A DNA stretch of 62,955 nt from an uncultured Clostridia bacterium (GCA_947572415.1 CANPBT010000005.1:1-62955), one strand, 5' to 3'. Counted from the stretch's first letter, positions 25,447-33,836 are shown. Program-made: numbers and translations. Notes: generated by a model from the letters alone, not told the origin.

Positions 25447-25917
25447 TTAAGAAATTTTAAGTATTTTAAGGGTATAAGTCGAGCCGTCGGGGCAGGTAAC
25501 CGTTACCTTGTCGCCCACCTTTCTGCGAAGAAGCGCAGCCCCCACGGGCGAATCGATTGAAATTTTCCCTTTCATAACGTCGACGTCGGTTACGGAAGTT
25601 ACGGTATAAACCGCCTCTTCCTCCATATCGTCGTCGTAAACCGTAACCACGCTGTTCAGATGAACGTAGCTGTTGTCGGTAACCTCTTCGCGAACGTCCG
25701 CGTTTTTGATACGGTATTCGAGTTCGGCTATTTTTCCCTCGTTGGAGCGCTGCTCCTCGCGCGCGGCGTCGTACTCCGCGTTTTCGGAAAGGTCGCCGTG
25801 GCTGCGGGCTTCCGCAATGCGTTCGATAATCTCGGGACGTTTTACTTTTACGAGATAGTCAAGTTCTTTTTTCAAATCCTCGTAGTTCTTCTGGGTCATA
25901 ACAAACTGTTCTGCCAT
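25447..25917 (-). CDS. greA: Transcription elongation factor GreA
   Basis: 156 residues: an N-terminal antiparallel coiled coil with the acidic tip (YDAAREEQ) and a C-terminal FKBP-like domain ending in SPVGAALLRRKVGDKVTV. It rescues backtracked RNA polymerase by stimulating transcript cleavage. It is first in an operon with lysS, behind a near-consensus sigma-A promoter at 25996-26024. Confidence 0.96.
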   Translation of the reverse strand: MAEQFVMTQKNYEDLKKELDYLVKVKRPEIIERIAEARSHGDLSENAEYDAAREEQRSNEGKIAELEYRIKNADVREEVTDNSYVHLNSVVTVYDDDMEEEAVYTVTSVTDVDVMKGKISIDSPVGAALLRRKVGDKVTVTCPDGSTYTLKILKIS

Positions 25918-25952
25918 TATAAAAACCTCAAATTAAATATTTTATAAACAAG

Positions 25953-25979
25953 CGTGAATCCGTAAAACCGAATTCACGC
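25953..25979 (-). terminator. Hairpin between the aminotransferase gene and greA
   Basis: GCGTGAAT / ATTCACGC inverted repeat in the greA leader, downstream of the greA promoter. It may be an imperfect terminator or an attenuator; the T-tract is poor. Confidence 0.4.
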
Positions 25980-25995
25980 ATTAATACCGTACTCT

Positions 25996-26024
25996 ATTAT
26001 ATAAGCTGTCTTACTTATTGTCAA
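25996..26024 (-). promoter_or_regulatory. Consensus promoter of greA-lysS
   Basis: Minus strand TTGACA (26019-26024), 17-nt spacer, TATAAT (25996-26001); a perfect sigma-A consensus, suggesting high constitutive expression. Confidence 0.85.
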
Positions 26025-26030
26025 GTAATC

Positions 26031-27209
26031 TTATATTCGGGATTTTATTTCTTCCGTAAAATCGGATATTCTTTCGATTGCGGCGGTAAGGTTGCGCATA
26101 CTCGTCGCGTACGAGCACCTTACGTGTTTTTCACCCGCCGCGCCGAACGCCGAACCGGGCACCACCGCGACCTTGTATCTTCTGAGCAGTTCGTTTGCAA
26201 AGCTTTCGCCGTTCATGCCCGTCTTTTCCACCGACGGAAAAACGTAAAACGCGCCCTCGGGCTGAAAGCAATCGAGCCCGAGCGAATTGAACGCGTTGAC
26301 TAAAAACCTGCCTCTTCTGTTATATTCCGCGCGCATATCCTCCACGGTTGAAAACCCGTCCGCAAGCCCCTCTTTGAGCGCGCACACCGCGGCGCGCTGA
26401 CCCGTCTGCGGGGCGCACAGTATAGTGTACTGGTGGATTTTAAGCATAGCCGCGTCGATTTCGGGCGGGGCGCAGACAAACCCCACGCGCCAGCCGGTCA
26501 TTGCAAAAGCCTTGGAAAATCCGTTGATAAGCACCGTTCGCCCGCGCATATCCCCGAGCGAAGCTATGGAAACGTGCGTGCCGGTATAGGTAAGCTCGGC
26601 GTAAATTTCGTCGGAAATTACGAGCAGGTCGTGCTTTTCGATTACGGGTATAATCGCTTCGAGCTGAGCTTTGGTCATAATCGCGCCCGTAGGGTTGTTG
26701 GGGTAAGCGAGAATAAGCGCCTTGGTTTTGGAGGTAATCGCGCTTTCGAGCCGCTCGGGCGTTAAAATAAATTTGTTTTCCGCAGAGCATATAACGGGCA
26801 CGGGCGCCCCTCCCGCAAGCGTAACCGCGGGCGCGTACGAAACGTACGACGGCTCGGGGATTAATATTTCGTCGCCGACGTCGCATACGGCGCGCAGCGC
26901 AAGGTCTATCGCCTCGCTCGCGCCGACCGTCACTATGGTGTTTTCGGGCGGATATTCCACGCCGAACCGCTCCTTTATGTAGCGGGATATGAGCGAACAA
27001 AGCTCGGGCAGGCCGCGGTTGCCAGTATATTGCGTATAGCCGCGCTGTAACGAGCGTATGGCTTTATCGCGGATATTCCAGGGCGTGACGAAATCGGGCT
27101 CGCCAACGCCGAGCGAAATCGCGCCCTCCATTTTACTGACTATATCGAAAAATTTTCTTATGCCGCTGGGTTGAAGCGAAGCGGCGCGCTTATTTACAAA
27201 ATTTCTCAC
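26031..27209 (-). CDS. Class I/II PLP aminotransferase
   Basis: 392 residues. The PLP Lys is in NGFSKAFAMTGWRVG (about 230-244), with AYPNNPTGA and ISDEIYAELTY upstream and the substrate-carboxylate Arg near CSYATSMRNL at the C-terminus. It groups with PatA/AspC-like enzymes for aspartate, aromatic or N-acetyl-diaminopimelate amino donors. The start codon is GTG with an AAGGTGG ribosome site. It follows an Lrp-type regulator in the same direction, a common pairing in Clostridia that suggests amino-acid-responsive control. Confidence 0.9.
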   Translation of the reverse strand: MRNFVNKRAASLQPSGIRKFFDIVSKMEGAISLGVGEPDFVTPWNIRDKAIRSLQRGYTQYTGNRGLPELCSLISRYIKERFGVEYPPENTIVTVGASEAIDLALRAVCDVGDEILIPEPSYVSYAPAVTLAGGAPVPVICSAENKFILTPERLESAITSKTKALILAYPNNPTGAIMTKAQLEAIIPVIEKHDLLVISDEIYAELTYTGTHVSIASLGDMRGRTVLINGFSKAFAMTGWRVGFVCAPPEIDAAMLKIHQYTILCAPQTGQRAAVCALKEGLADGFSTVEDMRAEYNRRGRFLVNAFNSLGLDCFQPEGAFYVFPSVEKTGMNGESFANELLRRYKVAVVPGSAFGAAGEKHVRCSYATSMRNLTAAIERISDFTEEIKSRI

Positions 27210-27220
27210 GTTGCCACCTT

Positions 27221-27280
27221 TTAAAAGTGCATAGAAACAAGCAGCCCGACAAAGTTATGCGCAGTTTATGTGCGCTTTTA
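27221..27280. repeat. Short inverted-repeat element overlapping the lrp stop
   Basis: About 60 bp. Left TTAAAAGTGCATAGAAAC, and right as complement TAAAAGCGCACATAAACTG. The outer ends resemble those of the two MITE-like elements, and like copy 1 it overlaps a gene stop (27278-27280). Confidence 0.4.
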
Positions 27281-27769
27281 CGGTTGAATGCTTATGCGTT
27301 CGGGCACTCCGGCCTTATACATCACCGCGCCTTCGACCTTGTACTTCTTCAAAATGAAATGCGTGGCGGTGGAAATGACAGTGTCGTACGTGGAAATTTT
27401 TTCGGATACGAAACGCGAAACGCTTCGGAGCGATTTGCCCTGCACTATTACGGCGAGGTCGTACGCGCCGCTCATAAGATACAGGTTTTTCACCTCGTCG
27501 TGCGCGGCTATTTCGCCCGCTATCATATCGAAACCGTGCCCGCGCTGCGGGGTTACCTTGACCTCGATTAAGGCCTCCACCGATTCCTCCTCTATGCTGT
27601 CGGTATTGAGTATAGCGGTATATTTGACTATTATCCCAGATTTTTCAAGCGCGGAAATCTTTTCCGCAACAAGTTTTTCTTCGGCGGCGAGCATAGCCGC
27701 AATTTTTTTTGCGGTCAGGCGGGAATCCTCCGCGATTAGCGCGAGTATGTCTTTTTCAAGTCTGTCCAT
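27278..27769 (-). CDS. Lrp/AsnC-family transcriptional regulator
   Basis: 163 residues: an N-terminal winged HTH (about 1-60, LTAKKIAAMLAAEEKLVAEKISALEKSGII) and a C-terminal RAM ligand-binding domain with GAYDLAVIVQG. It probably senses amino acids and controls the following aminotransferase. The AGGAG ribosome site lies 7 nt before the ATG. Its promoter at 27800-27828 is divergent from the 27877 gene. Confidence 0.9.
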   Translation of the reverse strand: MDRLEKDILALIAEDSRLTAKKIAAMLAAEEKLVAEKISALEKSGIIVKYTAILNTDSIEEESVEALIEVKVTPQRGHGFDMIAGEIAAHDEVKNLYLMSGAYDLAVIVQGKSLRSVSRFVSEKISTYDTVISTATHFILKKYKVEGAVMYKAGVPERISIQP

Positions 27770-27799
27770 ATGTAAACTCCTGGTTACGATAATACAGTT

Positions 27800-27828
27800 A
27801 TTATAACTTATAAAAGTTGCAAAGTCAA
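27800..27828 (-). promoter_or_regulatory. Promoter of the Lrp-type gene
   Basis: Minus strand TTGACT (27823-27828), 17-nt spacer, TATAAT (27800-27805), leader of about 22 nt. Confidence 0.7.
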
Positions 27829-27841
27829 ACGCCGCGGTCGC

Positions 27842-27870
27842 TTTACTTTTTCCGCACGATTTTATATAAT
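27842..27870 (+). promoter_or_regulatory. Promoter of the 27877 gene, apparently leaderless
   Basis: TTTACT (27842-27847), 17-nt spacer, TATAAT (27865-27870). The ATG lies only 6 nt after the -10 hexamer, so transcription would begin at the start codon itself. Confidence 0.65.
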
Positions 27871-27876
27871 GATATT

Positions 27877-28134
27877 ATGTTTAAAATCTGGGCGAAATTA
27901 CTCAAAGACGGCAAAATAATAAAACAGCTGACGTACGAGCGGGACGACCGCTTTACCTATTCGCAGTTTTTCAATTACCTTACGGATATATGCGAGGGGC
28001 TGGATATCGCCACGCCCGTGCTTTTGAAAACGCATATATTCAACTACGCAAAATTTTCCACCGTGCGGTTTATCCCGCGCGACTTTGCCGAAAGCGTGAA
28101 TTTTGACAAATTAGTGTTGGATAATATAACCTGA
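27877..28134 (+). CDS. Small conserved hypothetical protein (leaderless mRNA)
   Basis: An 85-residue protein starting MFKIWAKLLKDGKIIKQLTY, soluble, with mixed charge. Short proteins of this type recur in Clostridia, but I know no function. An upstream in-frame TTG frame exists, but it crosses the promoter; the ATG at 27877 sits at the expected transcription start and no ribosome site is seen. It is divergent from the Lrp-type regulator. Confidence 0.65.
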   Translation: MFKIWAKLLKDGKIIKQLTYERDDRFTYSQFFNYLTDICEGLDIATPVLLKTHIFNYAKFSTVRFIPRDFAESVNFDKLVLDNIT

Positions 28135-28138
28135 ATAC

Positions 28139-28190
28139 GGCTTCCCCTTTGGGAAAGCCGGCACGAGCGGCAGCGAGTGACTGATGAGGT
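28139..28190 (+). repeat. GATGAGG-type intergenic repeat, copy D
   Basis: Starts with the hairpin GGCTTCCCCTTTGGGAAAGCC and ends ACTGATGAGG. The ends are shared with the elements at 32105, 46402, 46515 and 48352. Confidence 0.55.
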
Positions 28191-28229
28191 TTTAAGTATA
28201 AAATACGCAATATACCGCATAATGCTTAT

Positions 28230-28439
28230 ATGAGACTTACTTGCATTTTATGTGTGGCGCTTTTGATTACCTGCGGCATATTCGGGGGGATTTACGCTTT
28301 TACCGGCTTCGACCTCTTGTATTTTTTATGTATGGGCAACGAAACGGTTTACCGCAGCTTTTTCGCCGTAAACTCTGTCGCCGCGCTGTTCACCGTATAT
28401 GCATTGATAGTTTTTAAACCCTTTAAAGGGTTAAAATAA
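28230..28439 (+). CDS. Small two-helix membrane protein, DUF378-like
   Basis: 69 residues with two hydrophobic spans (about 4-25 and 44-62) separated by FTGFDLLYFLCMGNETVYRS. The pattern GxxGG...GFDLL...YR...NSVAAL resembles DUF378 proteins, which are short membrane proteins of unknown role. No Shine-Dalgarno sequence lies upstream; a CATAAT box ends a few nt before the ATG, so this may be another leaderless or near-leaderless gene. It ends at a terminator. Confidence 0.6.
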   Translation: MRLTCILCVALLITCGIFGGIYAFTGFDLLYFLCMGNETVYRSFFAVNSVAALFTVYALIVFKPFKGLK

Positions 28440-28464
28440 AGGCTTCGCTTTCGCGAAGCCTTTT
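28438..28464. terminator. Bidirectional terminator
   Basis: AAAGGCTTCGC / GCGAAGCCTTTT with a TTTC loop, between the DUF378-like gene and the converging lipoprotein gene. Confidence 0.8.
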
Positions 28465-28466
28465 GC

Positions 28467-28973
28467 TTATTGCTGTTCGGCGGGTTTATCGATGCCGAAT
28501 TTTATGCTGTCCGCCCACTCAAAAAAGTCTGCCGTTTTGCTATCCTTATCGTCCACTACGCACGCAAACTGTATCAACCAAAACGCGTCGTCTGCTTTAT
28601 GGGTTGTCGCAAAGTAGTAGAAATTTTTGCCCGAAACCGTTTTTTCGTAAGTAAAGTACATATAACTTTTATTTTCGCGCGAAGTAACTTCCGCGGTGAG
28701 TTTATTGTTTCTCAAAACCAGGTCGGTATAATCCGAGAGAGTATAATCGGAAAAACCTGCGACAAGCGTGAACTCTTCTTTAATCGCGGTAACGATTGCG
28801 TCGGCGCTTTCGTAATATGCTGTCTGCGAAGCGAGTTCCTTTTCGACGAAGTTACCTTTGAGCGTAATGCTCATACCCGCTTTTTCAAACGTGACCGTCT
28901 TTTCGAAACAACCGCAGAAAAGCGAAAGCGCCGCAACCAGACATATTACAGGGATCAATAGTCTTTTTTTCAT
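28467..28973 (-). CDS. Putative lipoprotein of unknown function
   Basis: A 168-residue exported protein. It starts MKKRLLIPVICLVAALSLFC, a type II signal peptide with a Gly-Cys lipobox at about residues 22-23. The mature part is mixed alpha/beta (VTFEKAGMSITLKGNFVEKE, then SYMYFTYEKT) with no known domain; it vaguely resembles PsbP/MOG1-like stress lipoproteins. The start at 28973 is chosen over an upstream ATG because the signal peptide begins there and a GAGG ribosome site is upstream. It stands alone between two terminators. Confidence 0.7.
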   Translation of the reverse strand: MKKRLLIPVICLVAALSLFCGCFEKTVTFEKAGMSITLKGNFVEKELASQTAYYESADAIVTAIKEEFTLVAGFSDYTLSDYTDLVLRNNKLTAEVTSRENKSYMYFTYEKTVSGKNFYYFATTHKADDAFWLIQFACVVDDKDSKTADFFEWADSIKFGIDKPAEQQ

Positions 28974-29047
28974 AGTAAAACCTCTTTTTTTCTTTATTAT
29001 ATCACACTGTTTTGCCGAAATCAATACTATGAAAAAAATTTATAAAA

Positions 29048-29956
29048 CTACTCCGAAGTAATTTTCACGCTTGCGCCCGTAGCCGCGTCCTGATACATAA
29101 CCCAGTAGCCCTTTTCTTTTTCCTCGGGCGAGGCCGGTATAAAGCTCGCCATGCCCGCAAGGCTTTCCGGCGGGCGACGGCTGTCGGTTGCCGGCACGCC
29201 GTAGCATATGTATTGCGGCTTTCCGCCGCCGTATATAACCCCGAAAACGTAAAATTTACCGTCGCCGTAGGTTATGCGCGCCCAGCGCGAATTTTCCACC
29301 GTGGCGTTGAGCGGCGCTTCTTCGGGGAAGTCTTTAAACACTTTGTCGATTTCGTCTTTCATGCGTTCGTAAAAGCAGTTTCCTCGCGCAAGTCCTCCCT
29401 GCACGTCGTCTTTTTCGACAGAGCCAAAAGCCTGCGCATTTTCGAAAACTGCCTGCCCGATTTTTTCCTCTTTCTGATTTTCGCGTACAGCCCCACCGTT
29501 TTCATCAGTCTGCCCGTATTCATAATAATTCTCCTCGGCAAGCGCTTCGTCCTCGTATTTTTCCGCGGGGGCGATAGTGTTTTTAACTGCCTTTTCCTGT
29601 TTTTCTATTTCTTCCTTTATCCCCGCCGCCGCGAACTGATACGCGCCGCACACCGCCGAAGCAATGGGCGACACCGCGCCGTTGACAAAGCATATAAGCG
29701 CGGCGAAGCCCGCGCCCGTATCCACTTCCGACGCGCCCTCGTACGCGAGCCCGTCGAGTATGCAGACGTGTTTTCCGTCTGAAACGGCGCAGACGTACCT
29801 GCCCTCCGAAAGCGGCGCAAAGTTGATAAGCGACACTTCCACCTTTAACGAATTACCGTATTTTTCGGCTTTGACCAGCCCCGAAAGAGGGCCGCCGTCG
29901 GCGGAAAATCCGCCTTTGAGCCCGCGTATTACGGCAATATTTTTTGTGTACCCCAT
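29048..29956 (-). CDS. Conserved hypothetical protein
   Basis: 302 residues starting MGYTKNIAVIRGLKGGFSAD. The N-terminal domain (about 1-110) is beta-rich with INFAPLSEGRYVCAVSDG. A charged low-complexity linker follows (about 115-190), then a C-terminal domain (about 195-302) with WARITYGDGKFYVFGVIYGG and KGYWVMYQDAATGA. The conserved N-terminal block resembles a family seen in Firmicutes with no known function. The start at 29956 is fixed by an AGGAGGC ribosome site. No membrane span or enzyme motif was seen. Confidence 0.65.
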   Translation of the reverse strand: MGYTKNIAVIRGLKGGFSADGGPLSGLVKAEKYGNSLKVEVSLINFAPLSEGRYVCAVSDGKHVCILDGLAYEGASEVDTGAGFAALICFVNGAVSPIASAVCGAYQFAAAGIKEEIEKQEKAVKNTIAPAEKYEDEALAEENYYEYGQTDENGGAVRENQKEEKIGQAVFENAQAFGSVEKDDVQGGLARGNCFYERMKDEIDKVFKDFPEEAPLNATVENSRWARITYGDGKFYVFGVIYGGGKPQYICYGVPATDSRRPPESLAGMASFIPASPEEKEKGYWVMYQDAATGASVKITSE

Positions 29957-30136
29957 TAAAGCCTCCTGTAAAGTCAACGCCGCGCACGGCAGAATGAGCG
30001 GGTTATATAATTCCTTGCTTATATCATATTATACTTAATATAATAGCCGAAAAAAACCGCTTTTTATGTAAAAACACGGATAATTTTGTATTATTCTATC
30101 ACACAAAAATTTCATTTTTATTCGAATATAATTCGT

Positions 30137-30165
30137 TTGATTTCGAACGTAGTATTGTGTATAAT
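30137..30165 (+). promoter_or_regulatory. Promoter of pckG
   Basis: TTGATT (30137-30142), 17-nt spacer, TATAAT (30160-30165). The leader is about 65 nt long with an AAGGAGA ribosome site before the ATG. Confidence 0.75.
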
Positions 30166-30236
30166 GGTATACGGAAAAAGTTGTGTCAAAATTCTTTGGC
30201 ACGGTTAAATACGGCATTAATATAAGGAGATATATA

Positions 30237-32048
30237 ATGGCAATGACAAAGAATCAGAAAGTACTTGACTTCGTAACGCAAAGCGCCGAGCTTGCTCAGC
30301 CCGACAAAATCGTCTGGATTGACGGCAGCGCAAATCAGATTAAAGCCCTGAAAGAAGAGGCGGTAACCAGCGGCGAGCTTATAAAGCTCAACGAAAATCT
30401 GCTGCCCGACTGCTTTCTGCACCGCACAAAGGTAAACGACGTTGCCCGCGTTGAGGACAGAACTTTTATCTGTACGAAAAACAAAGAGGACGCAGGCCCC
30501 ATAAATTACTGGATGGACCCCAAAATGGCTTACGAGCTGACGAACGAAATCGCGCGCGGCTCAATGAAGGGCAGGACGATGTACGTTATACCCTATTCCA
30601 TGGGCGTAGTCGGCAGCGACTTTGCGAAAATCGGCATCGAGGTAACCGACAGCATCTACGTAGTACTGAATATGAACATAATGACCCGCGTAGGCAAAAA
30701 CTGCCTTGACGCGCTCGGTAAGGACGGCGACTTTATTAAAGGCTTCCACGCGAAGTGCGACGTCGACGCGGACAAAAGATACATTATGCACTTCCCCGAG
30801 GACAATACGATAGTATCCGTTAACTCGGCTTACGGCGGAAACGTGCTTTTGGGTAAAAAGTGCTTTGCGCTGCGTATAGCTTCCTTCCTCGGCAAGAACG
30901 AGGGCTGGATGGCGGAGCATATGCTTATCCTCGGCGTGACCTATCCCGACGGCGAAAAGAAATACGTTGCGGCGGCTTTCCCCTCCGCTTGCGGCAAGAC
31001 CAACCTTGCAATGCTCATCCCCCCCAAGCACTACCTCGACAAAGGCTATAAAATCGAGTGCGTGGGCGACGATATCGCATGGATAAGGGTCGGCGAGGAC
31101 GGCAGGCTCTGGGCGGTGAACCCCGAAAACGGCTTCTTCGGCGTTGCGCCCGGCACAAACGAACACTCAAACTTCAACGCGCTTGAATCGACAAAGCGCG
31201 GTACTATATTTACGAACGTAGCGCTCAACACCGACAATATGACGGTTTGGTGGGAAGGGCTGACCAAGGAGCTTCCCGAGCACTGCATCGACTGGACCGG
31301 CAAGCCCTGGAACCCCGAAAAGTTCGACAAAAAGGACAAATCGACCTGCTCGGCGCACCCCAACTCCCGCTTTACCGCACCCGCGGTCAACTGCCCCTGC
31401 GTTTCGCCCGATTTCAACTCGCTTAAAGGCGTGCCCCTTTCGGCAATCATTTTCGGCGGCAGAAGAGCATCCACCACTCCCCTCGTTTATCAGTCGAGGG
31501 ACTGGAATCACGGCGTATTCATCGGTTCGGCAATGTCGTCCGAAACGACCGCGGCGGCAACGGGCGCAACCGGCGTACTCCGCCACGACCCCATGGCAAT
31601 GAAGCCTTTCGCGGGATATCATATGGGCGACTACTTCGCGCACTGGATTGAAATGGGCAAAAAGGTTGCAAACCCGCCCAAAATTTTCAACGTAAACTGG
31701 TTCAGGCAGGATAAGGACGGCAACTTTATGTGGCCGGGCTTCGGCGACAATATGCGCGTTCTGGAATGGATTTTGAAGCGCTGCGGCGAAAACCCCGTCG
31801 AAGCGGAAGAAACCGCAATCGGCTTCGTACCCAAGGCGGAGGATATCGATATATCCGAACTCGACTACAACATTTCCGACAATAAGAAGTTCGACGTCAA
31901 CGCATTAAAGGAAATCCTTACCGTAGACAAGGAAAAATGGGCGAAAGAAGCCGAGGAAATCGAAGGTTACTACAAGGGCACTATTAAGGACAGAATCCCT
32001 CAGGAGCTTTGGGACTGCCTCGAAACCTTAAAGAAAAACTGCAAATAA
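30237..32048 (+). CDS. pckG: Phosphoenolpyruvate carboxykinase (GTP)
   Basis: A 603-residue GTP-type enzyme interconverting oxaloacetate + GTP and PEP + GDP + CO2. The P-loop FPSACGKTNLAM (about 245-256) carries the reactive Cys of the GTP family. The guanine-pocket and catalytic segments are present (ECVGDDIAWIR, SNFNALEST, WNHGVFIGSAMSSETTAAATG). The ATG at 30237 (MAMTKNQK) is chosen because AAGGAGA precedes it. In an anaerobe it may run in the carboxylating direction. Most Firmicutes use the unrelated ATP-type PckA, so the GTP form is a lineage marker. Confidence 0.95.
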   Translation: MAMTKNQKVLDFVTQSAELAQPDKIVWIDGSANQIKALKEEAVTSGELIKLNENLLPDCFLHRTKVNDVARVEDRTFICTKNKEDAGPINYWMDPKMAYELTNEIARGSMKGRTMYVIPYSMGVVGSDFAKIGIEVTDSIYVVLNMNIMTRVGKNCLDALGKDGDFIKGFHAKCDVDADKRYIMHFPEDNTIVSVNSAYGGNVLLGKKCFALRIASFLGKNEGWMAEHMLILGVTYPDGEKKYVAAAFPSACGKTNLAMLIPPKHYLDKGYKIECVGDDIAWIRVGEDGRLWAVNPENGFFGVAPGTNEHSNFNALESTKRGTIFTNVALNTDNMTVWWEGLTKELPEHCIDWTGKPWNPEKFDKKDKSTCSAHPNSRFTAPAVNCPCVSPDFNSLKGVPLSAIIFGGRRASTTPLVYQSRDWNHGVFIGSAMSSETTAAATGATGVLRHDPMAMKPFAGYHMGDYFAHWIEMGKKVANPPKIFNVNWFRQDKDGNFMWPGFGDNMRVLEWILKRCGENPVEAEETAIGFVPKAEDIDISELDYNISDNKKFDVNALKEILTVDKEKWAKEAEEIEGYYKGTIKDRIPQELWDCLETLKKNCK

Positions 32049-32063
32049 GTAATAATCAACGCA

Positions 32064-32096
32064 AAGTGCTTTCCTTGTCAGGGAAGCACTTTTTTC
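32064..32096 (+). terminator. Terminator of pckG
   Basis: AAGTGCTTCCC / GGGAAGCACTT hairpin (one bulge) followed by TTTTTTC, 15 bp after the stop. Confidence 0.8.
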
Positions 32097-32104
32097 ATTA
32101 TTTA

Positions 32105-32155
32105 AGGCTTCCCCTATGGGTAAGCTCCGCGCAGCTTGCGCAAGCGGTTAAGAGG
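32105..32155 (+). repeat. GATGAGG-type intergenic repeat, copy C
   Basis: Matches the reverse complement of the 46402 and 48352 copies over its length, with several changes (AGGCTTCCCCTATGGG, then CTCCGCGCAGCTTGCG). The end reads TTAAGAGG instead of GATGAGG. Confidence 0.6.
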
Positions 32156-32178
32156 TTAATTACGCATAAATATTCATA

Positions 32179-32210
32179 ACGCAAGTATTTTTATACAAAA
32201 ATACTTGCGT
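32179..32210 (+). terminator. Perfect 14-bp hairpin overlapping the asnB -35 box
   Basis: ACGCAAGTATTTTT-ATAC-AAAAATACTTGCGT followed by a T-rich run, so it has the form of a terminator. The right arm contains the asnB -35 hexamer (32205-32210), so it may instead be an operator. Confidence 0.6.
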
Positions 32211-32233
32211 TTTTGTTTTTTGTTACATATAAT
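32205..32233 (+). promoter_or_regulatory. Promoter of asnB, apparently leaderless
   Basis: TTGCGT (32205-32210), 17-nt spacer, TATAAT (32228-32233). The ATG at 32243 begins 10 nt after the -10, leaving no room for a ribosome site. Confidence 0.65.
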
Positions 32234-32242
32234 ATTAATAAT

Positions 32243-33832
32243 ATGTGCTCGATTATCGGATATGAAGGAAAAGACGTAACCTTGCAGCAAATAGACTCCG
32301 CTTTTGCAACCACCTTTATGCGCGGCCCGGACGCGCGCTGTATACAGACGCTTGCGGGCGGATACATAGGCTTTAACCGCCTCGCCATTATGGGGCTTTC
32401 CTCGCTCGGCATGCAGCCCTTTTCGTTAAAGGGCAATCAGGTGGTGTGCAACGGCGAAATTTACGGGTTCAGAAAGTTCCGCTCTCAACTTATAGAGGCG
32501 GGCTACGAATTCCGCAGCAATTCCGACTGCGAGGTTTTACTGCCGCTGTACGAGGAATACGGCACGGATATGTTCAAAATGCTCGACGCGGAGTTTGCGA
32601 TAATTATTTACGACAGAAAGTCGCAAAAATTCGTCGCCGCGCGCGACCCGATAGGTATACGCCCCCTCTTTTACGGCTACGGCGAAAACGGAAATATTAT
32701 GTTCGCTTCGGAAGCGAAAGTTTTATACCCGCTCGCGAAAAAGGTTATGCCTTTCCCGCCCGGGCATTTCTACAAGGACGGGCAGTTCGTTTGCTACAAC
32801 GACGTAACCGCCGTCAAAAGCTACAACTTTGACCCGCACGAGGAAATTTACGCAAAAATCAATTCACTTTTAACCGACGGGGTGTTAAAACGGCTTGAAT
32901 CGGATTCGCCGATAGGCTTTTTACTGTCGGGCGGACTCGACAGTTCGCTCGTGTGCGCGATTGCCGCGAAACACTTTAAGCGCAAAGGCAAAAAAATACG
33001 CACCTTTGCCGTGGGAATGGACAAAGACGCAATCGATTTGAAATACGCGAAGCAGGTCGCCGAATACATCGGCAGCGAACACACGGAAATTTATATTGAC
33101 AAGAAAACCGTTTTAAGCAGCCTCGAAGAGGTTATACGCGCGCTCGAAACCTATGATATAACCACGGTGCGCGCCTCTGTGGGGATGTACCTCATCTGCA
33201 AATCCATACACGAAACCACCGATATACGCGTGCTTTTAACGGGTGAAATTTCCGACGAGCTGTTCGGCTACAAATATACCGACTTCGCGCCGAACGCGGA
33301 AGAATTCCAGAAAGAGAGCGAAAAGCGGGTGCGCGAGCTGTATATGTACGACGTGCTGCGCGCGGACAGGTGCGTTGCTTCCAACAGTATGGAGGCGCGC
33401 GTGCCCTTCGGCGATTTGAAGTTCGTCGAGTACGTAATGAGTATCGACCCCGAAAAGAAGCTGAACAAATACAATATGGGTAAATATCTGCTGCGCAAGG
33501 CTTTTGAAAGCGACTATCTGCCCGAAAGCATACTCTACCGCCAGAAAGCCGCTTTTTCCGACGCGGTCGGGCACTCTATGGTCGACGATTTGAAGGAATA
33601 CGCGGAAAGCGTTTACACAGACGAACAGTTTGAAAAGCTGAGCGAAAAATATACCCACGCGAAGCCGTTCACCAAAGAGTCGCTTTTATACAGGGAAATT
33701 TTCGAGAAGTATTATCCCGACGGCGGGCATATGATTGCGGACTTCTGGATGCCGAACAAAAGCTGGGAAAACTGCGACGTGAACGACCCCTCCGCGCGCG
33801 TGCTTAAAAATTACGGCGAAAGCGGAGTGTGA
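32243..33832 (+). CDS. asnB: Asparagine synthetase B (glutamine-hydrolysing)
   Basis: 529 residues. The start at 32243 puts Cys at position 2 (MCSIIGYEG), the N-terminal nucleophile of the glutaminase domain, so the longer upstream frame is wrong. The glutaminase domain (about 1-190) is followed by an ATP-pyrophosphatase synthetase domain with LLSGGLDSSLVCAIA (about 227-241) and LTGEISDELFGYKYTDF. It makes asparagine from aspartate, glutamine and ATP. No Shine-Dalgarno sequence is visible, and the promoter places transcription start within about 3 nt of the ATG. Confidence 0.95.
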   Translation: MCSIIGYEGKDVTLQQIDSAFATTFMRGPDARCIQTLAGGYIGFNRLAIMGLSSLGMQPFSLKGNQVVCNGEIYGFRKFRSQLIEAGYEFRSNSDCEVLLPLYEEYGTDMFKMLDAEFAIIIYDRKSQKFVAARDPIGIRPLFYGYGENGNIMFASEAKVLYPLAKKVMPFPPGHFYKDGQFVCYNDVTAVKSYNFDPHEEIYAKINSLLTDGVLKRLESDSPIGFLLSGGLDSSLVCAIAAKHFKRKGKKIRTFAVGMDKDAIDLKYAKQVAEYIGSEHTEIYIDKKTVLSSLEEVIRALETYDITTVRASVGMYLICKSIHETTDIRVLLTGEISDELFGYKYTDFAPNAEEFQKESEKRVRELYMYDVLRADRCVASNSMEARVPFGDLKFVEYVMSIDPEKKLNKYNMGKYLLRKAFESDYLPESILYRQKAAFSDAVGHSMVDDLKEYAESVYTDEQFEKLSEKYTHAKPFTKESLLYREIFEKYYPDGGHMIADFWMPNKSWENCDVNDPSARVLKNYGESGV

Positions 33833-33836
33833 AACA

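Noticed and set aside
24178..25560. Long 460-codon plus-strand frame opposite lysS
   Set aside because: lysS is certain on the minus strand, and GC-rich third positions keep the opposite frame open; no independent signal.
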